Source: an uncultured Oscillospiraceae bacterium (GTDB lineage: Bacteria > Bacillota > Clostridia > Oscillospirales > Ruminococcaceae). From it: a stretch of 60,258 nucleotides of DNA. Shown in pieces: positions 33,646 through 41,637 of the stretch. The stretch spans positions 1 through 60,258 of the forward strand of contig CAKSEO010000012.1 of assembly GCA_934446565.1 (NCBI GenBank). Direction: 5' to 3'. The translations under genes and the position numbers were made by a program. A model generated the notes under the pieces. That model saw only the letters and a list, made by a program, of their open reading frames with translations. It did not search any database and was not told the origin of the DNA. How positions within the stretch are numbered: position 1 is the first letter of the stretch; each line of letters starts with the position of its first letter.

Positions 33646-33850
33646 TTAAAGCAACACCGCACAATTAACGGCTACCGCCTTTGCCAAGCGACGCCTACGG
33701 CTTACGCCGCGCTTGCATATTTTCCGTCATCTTGCGTCGTACTCATTCATACAATCTGACGAAAAATCGAGTTTTGCCAATGAGCGAAGCGTATTATTGG
33801 CAAAACTGACTGCGCAATCGCACGGCAATAATTATGCGGCATTGCCTTAA
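33646..33850. mobile_element. MITE-like element with TTAA flanks in the cysK leader
   Basis: A 197-bp segment flanked on both sides by TTAA (33646-33649 and 33847-33850), a likely target-site duplication. The ends are imperfect inverted repeats (16 of 23 positions match): AGCAACACCGCACAATTAA at the left and the complement of ATAATTATGCGGCATTGCC at the right. Inside is a hairpin GTTTTGCCAAT/ATTGGCAAAAC (about 33772-33807). There is no open frame of note and no transposase. It probably moved with help from an element elsewhere. Confidence 0.7.
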
Positions 33851-33888
33851 ATAATTATCCGACAGGCATCTTTTGAATCTCTAGATTA

Positions 33889-33934
33889 CCTATCAACTTG
33901 ATAGGATTATATCACATTTTTATCTCCCTGTCAA
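33889..33934 (-). promoter_or_regulatory. cysK promoter with Rrf2/CymR-like operator
   Basis: TTGACA (33934-33929), 17-bp spacer, TATAAT (33911-33906), a perfect sigma-A match. A perfect 17-bp palindrome CCTATCAA-C-TTGATAGG (33889-33905) follows directly and covers the expected start site. The position suits a repressor. Rrf2-family regulators such as CymR or IscR bind related sites, but the regulator is not in this window. The remaining 33935-34115 gap holds nothing clear. Confidence 0.75.
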
Positions 33935-34115
33935 GGGGTTATATGGATTTTTTCAAAAAAAAATCTGAAACTTCTGGAATTAATATCCGTTTATAAAAAA
34001 GTCCAGCCTGCAAATAATAATCCCGTGCAGTCAGAAGCTGTCGGAGCGCACCGATCACCTCGCGATTCGTCAGCTTTTGACATGCATACTTTTTAAAATA
34101 AGAAAGGGATACGAT

Positions 34116-34535
34116 ATGAAAAAGCTTTTAAGTCTTGCAGCCGCGCTTGCTGCTGCAGGTGCGCTCACGATAGGTGCGTCTGCGAACGGCGGCATAGTCG
34201 GCGGAGTCGTCAACGCCGGCGAGGACATCGTAAACGGCGTAGTAAACGCAGGAGAGGACATCGTTGGCGGTGTGACCGGAATGAACAACGGCGAAACCGC
34301 CGGTAGCACCTCGGACGCCGGGACCTCCGGAACAGGCACTACCACTCCCGGCTCGACAAACAGCACCACTTCAGGCACCGATACCACGACCGGAACAACA
34401 AATGGAACCGCTAATACGCCCAACATGACTACTCCCGGAAACCCCAACACCGGCGTTACGTTCAACATGGCGGCAGTAGGAGCAGCCGCGCTTGGTCTTG
34501 CAGGCGTTGCGCTCGCATCCCGCCGGGACGACTGA
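34116..34535 (+). CDS. Small cell-surface protein with NPxTG-type sorting signal
   Basis: A 139-residue secreted protein. It has a signal peptide (MKKLLSLAAALAAAGALTI, cleavage near ASA-NGG), a short repeat (VVNAGEDIV twice), a threonine/serine/glycine-rich spacer, and a C-terminal NPNTG motif followed by a hydrophobic helix and RRDD. The C-terminal layout is that of sortase-type wall anchoring with NPNTG in place of LPxTG. The start at 34116 follows AGAAAGGGATACGAT; the frame is open farther upstream. It shares this layout with the next gene. It may be a spacer or structural surface protein. No enzymatic domain. Confidence 0.7.
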   Translation: MKKLLSLAAALAAAGALTIGASANGGIVGGVVNAGEDIVNGVVNAGEDIVGGVTGMNNGETAGSTSDAGTSGTGTTTPGSTNSTTSGTDTTTGTTNGTANTPNMTTPGNPNTGVTFNMAAVGAAALGLAGVALASRRDD

Positions 34536-34561
34536 TTTTAAGTCAGTTAAGTAATTAATGA

Positions 34562-34595
34562 TGCACTTTCGTACATGCGAAAGTGCACCTTATTT
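34562..34595 (+). terminator. Terminator after the small surface protein gene
   Basis: Stem TGCACTTTCG/CGAAAGTGCA with a 6-nt loop, then CCTTATTTTAAGG. The T-run is weak. Confidence 0.7.
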
Positions 34596-34656
34596 TAAGG
34601 TAAAAAAATTATAGGTTTTCACTAAATTTTTTTGTAAATCATGTTCAAAATGACAG

Positions 34657-34685
34657 TTGCTTTTTTTTGAAGTTTATTGTAAAAT
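34657..34685 (+). promoter_or_regulatory. Promoter of the larger surface protein gene
   Basis: TTGCTT, 17-bp spacer, TAAAAT; an AT-rich region upstream (34600-34656) could act as an UP element. Confidence 0.6.
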
Positions 34686-34744
34686 ATAAAAGAGGATTTA
34701 GTGTTTGCTATCCGCTCAACAATTATCTAGGAGGATTTTTTCTT

Positions 34745-35638
34745 ATGAAGTTAAGAAATGTAATCGCTGCCGCTGCTGCTGTCGCAGTTGCTGCAACAAC
34801 CACAATCACATCTTTCGCTGCTTCCGCATTCAAGGGAGCTACAAACACACAGTCTGGCATGTTCGCTTGCCTGCTGTCTGATGACCCCAATGTTCCGCTG
34901 TTCACCGACTACGCTCCTATGTCCGACTTCGTAGGCTTCACTCTCAACGTTAAGGCTGTTGATAAGAGAGCTGTTGAGGCTGGTGTTGCAGAGGGCGCAT
35001 GGATCGCTGGTGCATTCGGCTTCAACTCCCCGTCCACTGGCTGGAAGCAGATTGAGTGGGGCCTTGAGGGTTCTTCCGCTGCTGACAAGCCCTACATCAT
35101 GTCTGCTGGCGCTAAGAGAGGCGAGTACACCCTGTCCTATACTCAGGATACTCCTATCTTCGCTTCCACCGATACATATGCTCAGGTATGGATCCAGAAC
35201 TACGCTGATTCCTATGAGTTCGAGATCGTAAGCTACACTCTGCTGAACTCCAAGGGCGAGGACATCACCAAGGCTGGCGACTCTAAGCCTGCTGAGACCA
35301 CTAAGCCCGCTGAGACCACTAAGCCTGCTGAGACCACAAAGCCTGCTGACGAGACCACTGCTCCTGTAGAGGAGACCGTTGAGGTTTCTATCGAGACTGA
35401 GGAAGTTGAGACTTTCGAGGTTGACACTGCTGAGGTTGATACCGCTGAGGTTGACACTGCTGAAGTTGACACCGTTGAGGTTGACACTGCTGAGGCTCCC
35501 GCTACCGCAGAGGCTCCCGCTGTTGACGCTGACGCTAACAAGGGCAACCCTGACACCGGCGTTGCTGGCGTTGCTGTTGCTGCTGGCGTAGTTGCTCTGG
35601 CTGGCGCTGCTGTTGTAGCTTCCCGCAAGAGAAAGTAA
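34745..35638 (+). CDS. Secreted surface protein with threonine-rich repeats and NPDTG sorting signal
   Basis: A 297-residue protein with a signal peptide (MKLRNVIAAAAAVAVAATTT, cleavage near FAASA), a folded N-terminal domain (about 28-175, WIAGAFGFNSPSTGWKQIEWG, carbohydrate-binding-like in feel but not assigned), then AETTKP repeats (about 180-205), EVDTAEVDT repeats (about 225-262), and a C-terminal GNPDTG, hydrophobic helix and RKRK. The codon bias (GCT, GTT, AAG) is extreme, so this is likely an abundant protein. Start chosen after CTAGGAGGATTTTTTCTT. Wall anchoring is inferred. Confidence 0.78.
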   Translation: MKLRNVIAAAAAVAVAATTTITSFAASAFKGATNTQSGMFACLLSDDPNVPLFTDYAPMSDFVGFTLNVKAVDKRAVEAGVAEGAWIAGAFGFNSPSTGWKQIEWGLEGSSAADKPYIMSAGAKRGEYTLSYTQDTPIFASTDTYAQVWIQNYADSYEFEIVSYTLLNSKGEDITKAGDSKPAETTKPAETTKPAETTKPADETTAPVEETVEVSIETEEVETFEVDTAEVDTAEVDTAEVDTVEVDTAEAPATAEAPAVDADANKGNPDTGVAGVAVAAGVVALAGAAVVASRKRK

Positions 35639-35674
35639 TCAACAATAAGTGACAGATAGTACAAACACTAACCG

Positions 35675-35708
35675 CACCCCCGGATCGAGCGTCCGGGGGT
35701 GTTTCTTT
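35675..35708 (+). terminator. Terminator after the surface protein gene
   Basis: Stem CACCCCCGGA/TCCGGGGGTG with a 7-nt loop, followed by TTTCTTTTG. Confidence 0.92.
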
Positions 35709-35712
35709 TGTA

Positions 35713-35741
35713 TTGACAGCGGTGGAGTCATGTGATACAAT
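35713..35741 (+). promoter_or_regulatory. Sigma-A promoter of the membrane protein-GT2 pair
   Basis: TTGACA (35713-35718), 17-bp spacer, TACAAT (35736-35741), 28 bp before the start codon. Confidence 0.85.
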
Positions 35742-35768
35742 ATCATTATATGAAATGTGAGGTATTAT

Positions 35769-37100
35769 ATGAATAATTTGATTTCTTTTGCCAAAAGAGC
35801 AGCCGTTTTTTTTGCGTCTATTGCCGCGCTGTGGGCGGCGCTGACCGCTGCAGCAGCAATCCCAAACGGTGCACTGCATGAGAACATGCTACAAAGCGCG
35901 GTTTACTTCATGGACAAGGACGCATTCCTGGACAGCGGTCAGATGAGACTTCAGCAGGACAACTATGCCGACGCGATACTGCTGAATGTCACCTGGAACA
36001 TGGGCGTTGGCTCGCCGTTTACCGCCGCACTGGATACAGAGTATTTCGACGGCAACGACGGTGTCAACGACTATGGTGAAAACTGGGGATTCTACAGCGC
36101 CGTTAACGGCACGACCCAGCCCAACACCGATTACACCCGCTACTGGCACGGCGCTGCGGCAGTTATCCGACCGCTTATGCTGCTCACCGATATCAGCGGT
36201 ATCAAGCTTGTCGGGCTCATCTGCGCTTTAGTTCTTCTTGCCGGAAATGCCGCGCTGCTGATGAAAAAACGGCAGTTCTTTGCCGCAGGCGCGCTGACCG
36301 CTGCGTTTCTCTGCGTTCACGTCTGGAACATCAGGCTGTCGCTGGAGTACCAGCCAGCAGTTCTGGTCACGCTGCTGGTGCTTCCGCTGTTTGTACTGTT
36401 CTATCGCAATGACAGCGCGCTTTCGATACTTGCTGTTTTATCCGGCGTGACGATCGCTTTTTTTGACTTTCTCACCGCCGAGACCCTTACGATATTGGTT
36501 CCACTGATTGTAGTTTTCATCATGCGCAAGCAGGATGACGTATTCCCCGGACTGCGCGACAGCTTTATTCTGACGCTGAAATGCGGCTCGGCGTGGCTGA
36601 TCTCCTACGCGGGGACGTTCCTCGCAAAATGGGGGCTTGCTTCTGCGGTCACTGGTGAAAACAAATTTGCGACTGCTCTGACCTCAGCGGAGGTCAGGTT
36701 TGTCGGCGAAGCGGAAACGCTATCACCGGCGGAACAGTTCTTCCTGGCGCCCGCCGCTAATCTGTCTACTCTGTTCGGAGGCGCTGAGCGCGTTGACTGG
36801 ACGGCGTTGGTAAGTGGGCTTATTATCAGCGCCCTGTTGCTCGGAGCGGTGTTCTACCTGTTCCGCAGCCGCGAGCGTTTCGACCTGGATTTCACGCTGA
36901 CTATGCTTATTCTTGGCGCTTTGCCGTTCGTGAGGTTCTTCATGCTGAACAACCATTCCTATCTTCATGAGTTCTTCACCTACCGCGCGCTTGCTTCATC
37001 AATACTCGCCGTGCTTGCTATTCTGTGGTTTTCTGTTGAATTCCGCTCCAAAAAGAAAAATCCCCCTGTAAAAGGAGGTAAAAAGCATGGGCGCGCCTGA
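35769..37100 (+). CDS. Polytopic membrane protein, possible lipid-linked glycosyltransferase
   Basis: A 443-residue protein with about ten hydrophobic helices and a long first extracytoplasmic loop (about 30-130, with DNYADAILLNVTWNMG and TRYWHG). The layout, one helix, a large loop with acidic residues, then many helices, recalls GT-C glycosyltransferases or O-antigen ligase-like proteins, but no family motif is certain. ATG at 35769 follows GAGG with 6-nt spacing. It overlaps the GT2 gene by 14 bp, so both probably build or transfer a glycan on a polyprenyl-phosphate carrier. Confidence 0.6.
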   Translation: MNNLISFAKRAAVFFASIAALWAALTAAAAIPNGALHENMLQSAVYFMDKDAFLDSGQMRLQQDNYADAILLNVTWNMGVGSPFTAALDTEYFDGNDGVNDYGENWGFYSAVNGTTQPNTDYTRYWHGAAAVIRPLMLLTDISGIKLVGLICALVLLAGNAALLMKKRQFFAAGALTAAFLCVHVWNIRLSLEYQPAVLVTLLVLPLFVLFYRNDSALSILAVLSGVTIAFFDFLTAETLTILVPLIVVFIMRKQDDVFPGLRDSFILTLKCGSAWLISYAGTFLAKWGLASAVTGENKFATALTSAEVRFVGEAETLSPAEQFFLAPAANLSTLFGGAERVDWTALVSGLIISALLLGAVFYLFRSRERFDLDFTLTMLILGALPFVRFFMLNNHSYLHEFFTYRALASSILAVLAILWFSVEFRSKKKNPPVKGGKKHGRA

Positions 37101-37782
37101 ACTTGAGCTTACTATCCTGATGCCCTGCCTTAACGAACAGCGCACGGTCGCGCAGTGCGTCCGGATGGCACGGGAATTCCTGACCGAAAATCAGGTAAGC
37201 GGCGAAGTGCTGGTCGCGGACAACGGCAGCACCGACGATTCTCCGGGCCTTGCCTGCGCAGCAGGAGCACGGGTAGTAACCGTAACGGAACGCGGCTACG
37301 GCAGCGCGCTTATCGGCGGTATCAGAGCCTCCCGGGGAAAATACGTCATAATGGGAGACTGCGACATGAGTTACGACCTACGGCACCTGGAGGGATTCCT
37401 GCAAAAGCTGCGTGAGGGCTATCCCCTGGTAATGGGCTGCCGGATGGACAATGTCCAGCCCGGCGCAATGCCGTTTTCACACCGTTACATCGGCGTGCCG
37501 CTGCTGTCGTTCCTTGGGCGGGTGAGATTCCATACGAATGTTCGCGACTTCCACTGCGGACTGCGCGGATTCGACCGGGAAAAGGCGCTCTCGCTTGGAC
37601 TGTCATGCAGCGGCATGGAATTCGCCACCGAACTCATCGGCAAATTTGCGCTTTCCGGCGCGGAGATCGCGGAGATACCGATAACACTAAGTCCGGACGG
37701 GCGCGGAAAGAGATCCCATCTGCGCGCCATTCCGGACGGTCTGCGGCATGTTAATTACATTCTGTTCGGCAGCAGGAAGTAA
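37087..37782 (+). CDS. Family 2 glycosyltransferase, dolichol-phosphate mannose synthase-like
   Basis: A 231-residue GT-A fold enzyme transferring a sugar from a nucleotide sugar, likely to polyprenyl phosphate. Seen: LTILMPCLNEQRTVAQCV, VLVADNGSTDDSPG, GKYVIMGDCDMSYDL (the metal-binding DxD-like site) and RDFHCGLRGFDR. No C-terminal membrane helices, as in the single-domain form. Ribosome binding site AAAAGGAGGTAAAAAGC. Coupled to the membrane protein upstream. It ends 7 bp from the convergent YczE-like gene. Confidence 0.88.
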   Translation: MGAPELELTILMPCLNEQRTVAQCVRMAREFLTENQVSGEVLVADNGSTDDSPGLACAAGARVVTVTERGYGSALIGGIRASRGKYVIMGDCDMSYDLRHLEGFLQKLREGYPLVMGCRMDNVQPGAMPFSHRYIGVPLLSFLGRVRFHTNVRDFHCGLRGFDREKALSLGLSCSGMEFATELIGKFALSGAEIAEIPITLSPDGRGKRSHLRAIPDGLRHVNYILFGSRK

Positions 37783-37789
37783 CGGCGCA

Positions 37790-38464
37790 TCACTTGACGA
37801 GCAGTTTTTCCAGTGGCTTGCGCACCAGACGATTCCAGAACTTTACAACGAATCCGGTCAGCACCGCCGCGATTATCGTACCCTCGCGGGTGCCCATAAC
37901 GTGGAATTCGAAGAATATCAGCGACAGCACGACCGCGATAATAACGCATGAGATATCGAACACGACCTTGACCGTGCCGAATTCCTTATGTATCGTATCG
38001 GAAATCGCCTTGACGAACGCCTCTCCGGAGTTCATCACAACATTCGCGATGACCGAAAGCGAGATGCCGAATGCCAGTACGACAGTACCGATAAGTACCA
38101 GCACAAGCTGTATCAGATAATTGTCCGGCTTGAGGAACGAGAAGATCCACATTCCGAAATCGGTGAACCATCCGAACAGAAACGACAGCGGAAGTTGAAT
38201 GAGCTGTATCCACTGGAAGCGTTTCCGCAGAATTACTATCTGCCCGATAATAAGCACGCAGTTCCAGATTATCAGCCAGTTTCCGAGCGACAGCGCCGTA
38301 AATTTAAGGCTCATCACGTTAGCTACCGAGGATATCGGCGACACTCCAAGCTCCCCCTTTTTGGTGATCGCAACGCCAAGCGCCGAAATAAACAGGCTGA
38401 TGATAAATAACGCGTAGCGTTTCACAAGCTCTTTTACGGGTATCAGGGGTTTTCTGTCTTCCAT
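37790..38464 (-). CDS. YczE/YyaS/YitT-like membrane protein
   Basis: A 224-residue five- or six-helix membrane protein. Family features: SALGVAITKKGELGVSPISSV after the first helix, GNWLIIWNCVLIIGQ, FGISLSVIANVVMNSGEAFVKAIS. Its role is unknown; some members are implied in membrane transport or biosynthesis regulation. It is monocistronic, with a promoter at 38564-38592, and convergent with the GT2 gene. Confidence 0.85.
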   Translation of the reverse strand: MEDRKPLIPVKELVKRYALFIISLFISALGVAITKKGELGVSPISSVANVMSLKFTALSLGNWLIIWNCVLIIGQIVILRKRFQWIQLIQLPLSFLFGWFTDFGMWIFSFLKPDNYLIQLVLVLIGTVVLAFGISLSVIANVVMNSGEAFVKAISDTIHKEFGTVKVVFDISCVIIAVVLSLIFFEFHVMGTREGTIIAAVLTGFVVKFWNRLVRKPLEKLLVK

Positions 38465-38563
38465 TGGTTCTCCTTTTCAACTTCTCCACATAAAAACTGC
38501 GCTAAAGCGTTCCATGTACATTCTCTATCGTCCGTGGAATTTCTATTACTTTTTTACATATCT

Positions 38564-38592
38564 ATTATACCACTGTCGATATCAGCAATCAA
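38564..38592 (-). promoter_or_regulatory. Sigma-A promoter of the YczE-like gene
   Basis: TTGATT (38592-38587), 17-bp spacer, TATAAT (38569-38564). The -35 box touches the stem of the upstream terminator. Confidence 0.8.
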
Positions 38593-38618
38593 GCCCCCGA
38601 TTCACTGAATCAGGGGCT
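38592..38618 (-). terminator. Terminator of the amino acid ABC transporter operon
   Basis: A 12-bp stem AGCCCCTGATTC/GAATCGGGGGCT, with one G-T pair, and loop AGT. On the minus strand only TTGATT follows, so the T-run is poor. On the plus strand TTTCATT follows. Confidence 0.7.
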
Positions 38619-38647
38619 TTCATTATGTGGATTTTTGTGCTATTTTA

Positions 38648-39373
38648 TTAAAGCACTCTTGCCAGGAAGTCGCGCAGGCGCAGATTCTTCGGGTCGGTGA
38701 ATATCTCATCGGGAGTTCCCTGCTCCTGTATCTTGCCATCTGCCATGAACAGCACGCGGCTTGCTACCTCTCTTGCGAATCCCATCTCGTGAGTTACGAC
38801 GATCATGGTCATGCCGCCGTCTGCGAGCTTCTTCATCAGCTCGAGCACCTCGCCGACCATCTCCGGGTCAAGCGCGGACGTAGGCTCATCGAACAGGATA
38901 ACGTCAGGATTCATCGCCAGAGTACGCGCGATGGCGATACGCTGCTTCTGACCGCCGGAGAGCTGCGCGGGATACGCTTCAGCCTTGTCGGACAGCCCTA
39001 CCATTGCGAGCAGCTCGTCTGCGCGCTTGTCGGCCTGAGCCTGGGTCATTATTTTGTTCTTGACCGGAGCTATCGTGATGTTCCGGCGGATAGTCAGGTG
39101 AGGGAAAAGGTTGAAGTGCTGGAACACCATTCCCATCTTCATGCGGACTGCGTTCAGCTCCTTGCCTTTGGCATGTGTTATGTCCTTGCCCTCGAACTCG
39201 ATGGTGCCGCTGGTGGGCTGTTCAAGCAGGTTCAGGCAGCGCAGGAACGTACTTTTACCGGAGCCGGACGGTCCGATAACTACCACCTTTTCTCCCTTTT
39301 CTATTGTTTCGGTGATACCGTCAAGAACGACCAGGTCGCCGAAGCTCTTTTTAAGATTACTTACGCTTATCAT
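38648..39373 (-). CDS. glnQ: Polar amino acid ABC transporter, ATP-binding protein
   Basis: A 241-residue ATPase of the GlnQ/HisP class. Seen: Walker [11 protein letters not shown]-loop region [12 protein letters not shown], signature [16 protein letters not shown], Walker [15 protein letters not shown] and the switch His in VVTHEMGFA. Its start overlaps the end of the permease fusion gene by 17 bp, so a complete importer is encoded by these two genes alone. Probable substrates are glutamine, glutamate or other polar amino acids. Confidence 0.95.
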   Translation of the reverse strand: MISVSNLKKSFGDLVVLDGITETIEKGEKVVVIGPSGSGKSTFLRCLNLLEQPTSGTIEFEGKDITHAKGKELNAVRMKMGMVFQHFNLFPHLTIRRNITIAPVKNKIMTQAQADKRADELLAMVGLSDKAEAYPAQLSGGQKQRIAIARTLAMNPDVILFDEPTSALDPEMVGEVLELMKKLADGGMTMIVVTHEMGFAREVASRVLFMADGKIQEQGTPDEIFTDPKNLRLRDFLARVL

Positions 39374-41537
39374 TCGACAGTCTCCTTTCCAGACGGTTTA
39401 CAAGTGCGGACAGACCCACTACCATCAGCAGGTAGATGAGTGCCACAGCGATCAGCGGCAGGAATGCCTCGTAGGTCTGCGAACGGATAGTATCGCCGCC
39501 CTTGGTGAGGTCGTTCAGCGCGATATAGCCGGAAACGGAAGTCTCCTTGAGGAGCACTATCGCCTCGTTGCCGAGCGCGGGGAGGATATTCCTTACAGCC
39601 TGCGGAAGGATTATTGTCACCATCGTCCTGGTGTAGCCGAAGCCCAGCGATGAGCCAGCCTCGAACTGACCGCGGTCAACGGACATGATACCGGAACGCA
39701 CGATCTCGGCAACGTAAGCTGCGGAGTTCAGACCGAACGCGATGACTGCAACAAGTATCTTACTGATGTTAACGGAGCTGAACACAACGAAGTAGATGAT
39801 CAGCAGCTGAACTACCATAGGCGTACCACGGACGACAGTCAGGTAGATGCGGCAGATGAAATTCGGGATCTTGAGTCTGCCGGTGAGCTGGTTCGTGGAG
39901 CGAATCATCGCGATGATGAATCCAAGCACGATACCGATAACTACAGCCAGAACGGTGATAAGCAGCGTATTGCCAAGGCCCTGTACCAGGTATACCCAGC
40001 GGTCCTTGTCGAGGAACGTGCTCTTGAGCTTATCCAGGAAGTTCTCGGAAACTGCGTTGCCGCTCTTGTAGATTATAACCTGGCTCGCCTCGGTGTAGCT
40101 GTCGGAGAAGTTGACGTTCTTCAGACGATCCTCTGTTACGGTCATGCCCGCAACGCCGATATCAGCCTTGCCGGAGTCCACCGCAGCGATAACGGAATCG
40201 AACGCCATATCGTCAATGACGAGCTCCTTGCCGAGGATATCGCAGACGGCTCTCATCATGTCTACGTCGAAGCCGACTATCTCGCCCTCCTCCTTGAGCT
40301 CGTAGGGCGGGAATTCCGCGTTGGTAGCCATTACAAGCTTGCCGTCGTAGGTGACGCCCTCAGGGCTTTCATAGGGATGCTTGCCGTACTCATCGTCAAC
40401 GAGCCAGTTCTGCTCGATCGTGGCAAGCGTTCCATTTTCGCGGAGCTGTGCAAGCGCGTCGTTTACCTGCTGGGTCAGCTCGTCGTTGCCCTTCTTTATC
40501 GCGCAGGCGTACTTTTCAACTGCAAACGGCTTGGGCGAAATAGAAAGCTCCGGATTCTTACTTACAAAGTATTTTGCAGGTGAAGCGTCGATAAGTACGA
40601 CGTCTACCTTACCCTGCTTGAGCGCCTCGATAGCGTCAGCGCCCTTGTTGTACTTCTCAACTGTCGCACCCGCTACGCTCTCGGCGTAGGTCATACCGGT
40701 GGTGCCCATCTGAACGCCGATAGTTTTTCCGGTCAGGTCGGTGGACACGCCCTTTACGATTATGACCTGGCTCGCCTGAGTGTAGCTGTCAGTGAAGTTG
40801 ACATTCTTCAGGCGATCCTCTGTTACGGTCATGCCTGCAACGCCAACATCAGCCTTGCCGGAATCCACCGCAGCGATAACGGAATCGAACGCCATGTCGT
40901 CGATGACAAGTTCCTTGCCGAGAATATCGCACACGGCTCTCATCATATCCACGTCAAAGCCGACGATCTCGCCCTCCTCCTTGAACTCATACGGAGCAAA
41001 CTCGGCGTTGGTAGCCATTACGAGCTTGCCGTCGTATGTAACGTCCGCAGGGCTTTCATAGGGGTGCTTGCCGTACTCGTCGTCAACCAGCCAGTTCTGC
41101 TCGATGAGGGTCAGCGTACCGTCCTCGCGGAGCTGAGTCAGCGCTTCGTTTATCTGCTGGGTCAGAGCGTCGTTGCCCTTCTTGACCGCGACAGCGTATT
41201 CCTCGACTGCGAACGGGTCGTCAAGGGTAACGATGTCGGAATTCTTGCTGACGAAGTACTTCGCCGGGGAAGCGTCGATAAGCACTGCGTCGATCTTTCC
41301 CTGCTTGAGCGCCTCGACAGCGTCCGCGCCCTTGTTGTACTTCTCAACAGTGGCGCCCTCGATACCCTCGGCATATGTCATGCCGGTAGTGCCGATCTGG
41401 ACGCCTATCTTCTTACCGACAAGGTCGTCCGCACAGGTGACGGTGTTCTCCTGCGTGGTGGTCTGCTCCGCCGCGCAGCCGGTGAACATGCACAGCGTGA
41501 GCAGCAGCGCAGACACCGCCGCTAAAAATTTCTTCAT
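39357..41537 (-). CDS. Amino acid ABC transporter: permuted tandem binding domains fused to permease
   Basis: A 726-residue lipoprotein-permease fusion of the GlnPQ kind. Order: lipobox FTGC (Cys 21); unit A (39-260); unit B (268-489); permease (about 500-726, with [10 protein letters not shown] and the EAA loop [21 protein letters not shown]). Each unit begins with what is normally the second lobe ([17 protein letters not shown]...[13 protein letters not shown]), runs through the usual C-terminal helix ([14 protein letters not shown]), and only then has the first lobe ([12 protein letters not shown]...[10 protein letters not shown]). Canonical type II binding proteins have the reverse order. 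The units are about 85-90% identical over 222 residues with a 229-residue offset. The cargo is probably a polar amino acid. Confidence 0.9.
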   Translation of the reverse strand: MKKFLAAVSALLLTLCMFTGCAAEQTTTQENTVTCADDLVGKKIGVQIGTTGMTYAEGIEGATVEKYNKGADAVEALKQGKIDAVLIDASPAKYFVSKNSDIVTLDDPFAVEEYAVAVKKGNDALTQQINEALTQLREDGTLTLIEQNWLVDDEYGKHPYESPADVTYDGKLVMATNAEFAPYEFKEEGEIVGFDVDMMRAVCDILGKELVIDDMAFDSVIAAVDSGKADVGVAGMTVTEDRLKNVNFTDSYTQASQVIIVKGVSTDLTGKTIGVQMGTTGMTYAESVAGATVEKYNKGADAIEALKQGKVDVVLIDASPAKYFVSKNPELSISPKPFAVEKYACAIKKGNDELTQQVNDALAQLRENGTLATIEQNWLVDDEYGKHPYESPEGVTYDGKLVMATNAEFPPYELKEEGEIVGFDVDMMRAVCDILGKELVIDDMAFDSVIAAVDSGKADIGVAGMTVTEDRLKNVNFSDSYTEASQVIIYKSGNAVSENFLDKLKSTFLDKDRWVYLVQGLGNTLLITVLAVVIGIVLGFIIAMIRSTNQLTGRLKIPNFICRIYLTVVRGTPMVVQLLIIYFVVFSSVNISKILVAVIAFGLNSAAYVAEIVRSGIMSVDRGQFEAGSSLGFGYTRTMVTIILPQAVRNILPALGNEAIVLLKETSVSGYIALNDLTKGGDTIRSQTYEAFLPLIAVALIYLLMVVGLSALVNRLERRLSNDKRK

Positions 41538-41572
41538 GGTGAGTAACTCTCCTTTTTTTAAAACTATCTATC

Positions 41573-41601
41573 ATTATACAACATTGCCAGCCCAATTGCA
41601 A
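41573..41601 (-). promoter_or_regulatory. Promoter of the amino acid ABC transporter
   Basis: TTGCAA (41601-41596), 17-bp spacer, TATAAT (41578-41573). Just upstream (41600-41624) is an imperfect AT-rich inverted repeat, AAGTATTTTT/AAAAATACCTT, that may terminate the araC-type gene. Confidence 0.75.
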
Positions 41602-41637
41602 GTATTTTTTTGAAAAATACCTTATAAGAATATAAAC

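Noticed and set aside
35280..35500. Regular short repeats resembling a CRISPR or minisatellite
   Set aside because: They are codon-level repeats (AETTKP and EVDTAE) inside the surface protein gene; unit lengths are multiples of three and there are no spacers.
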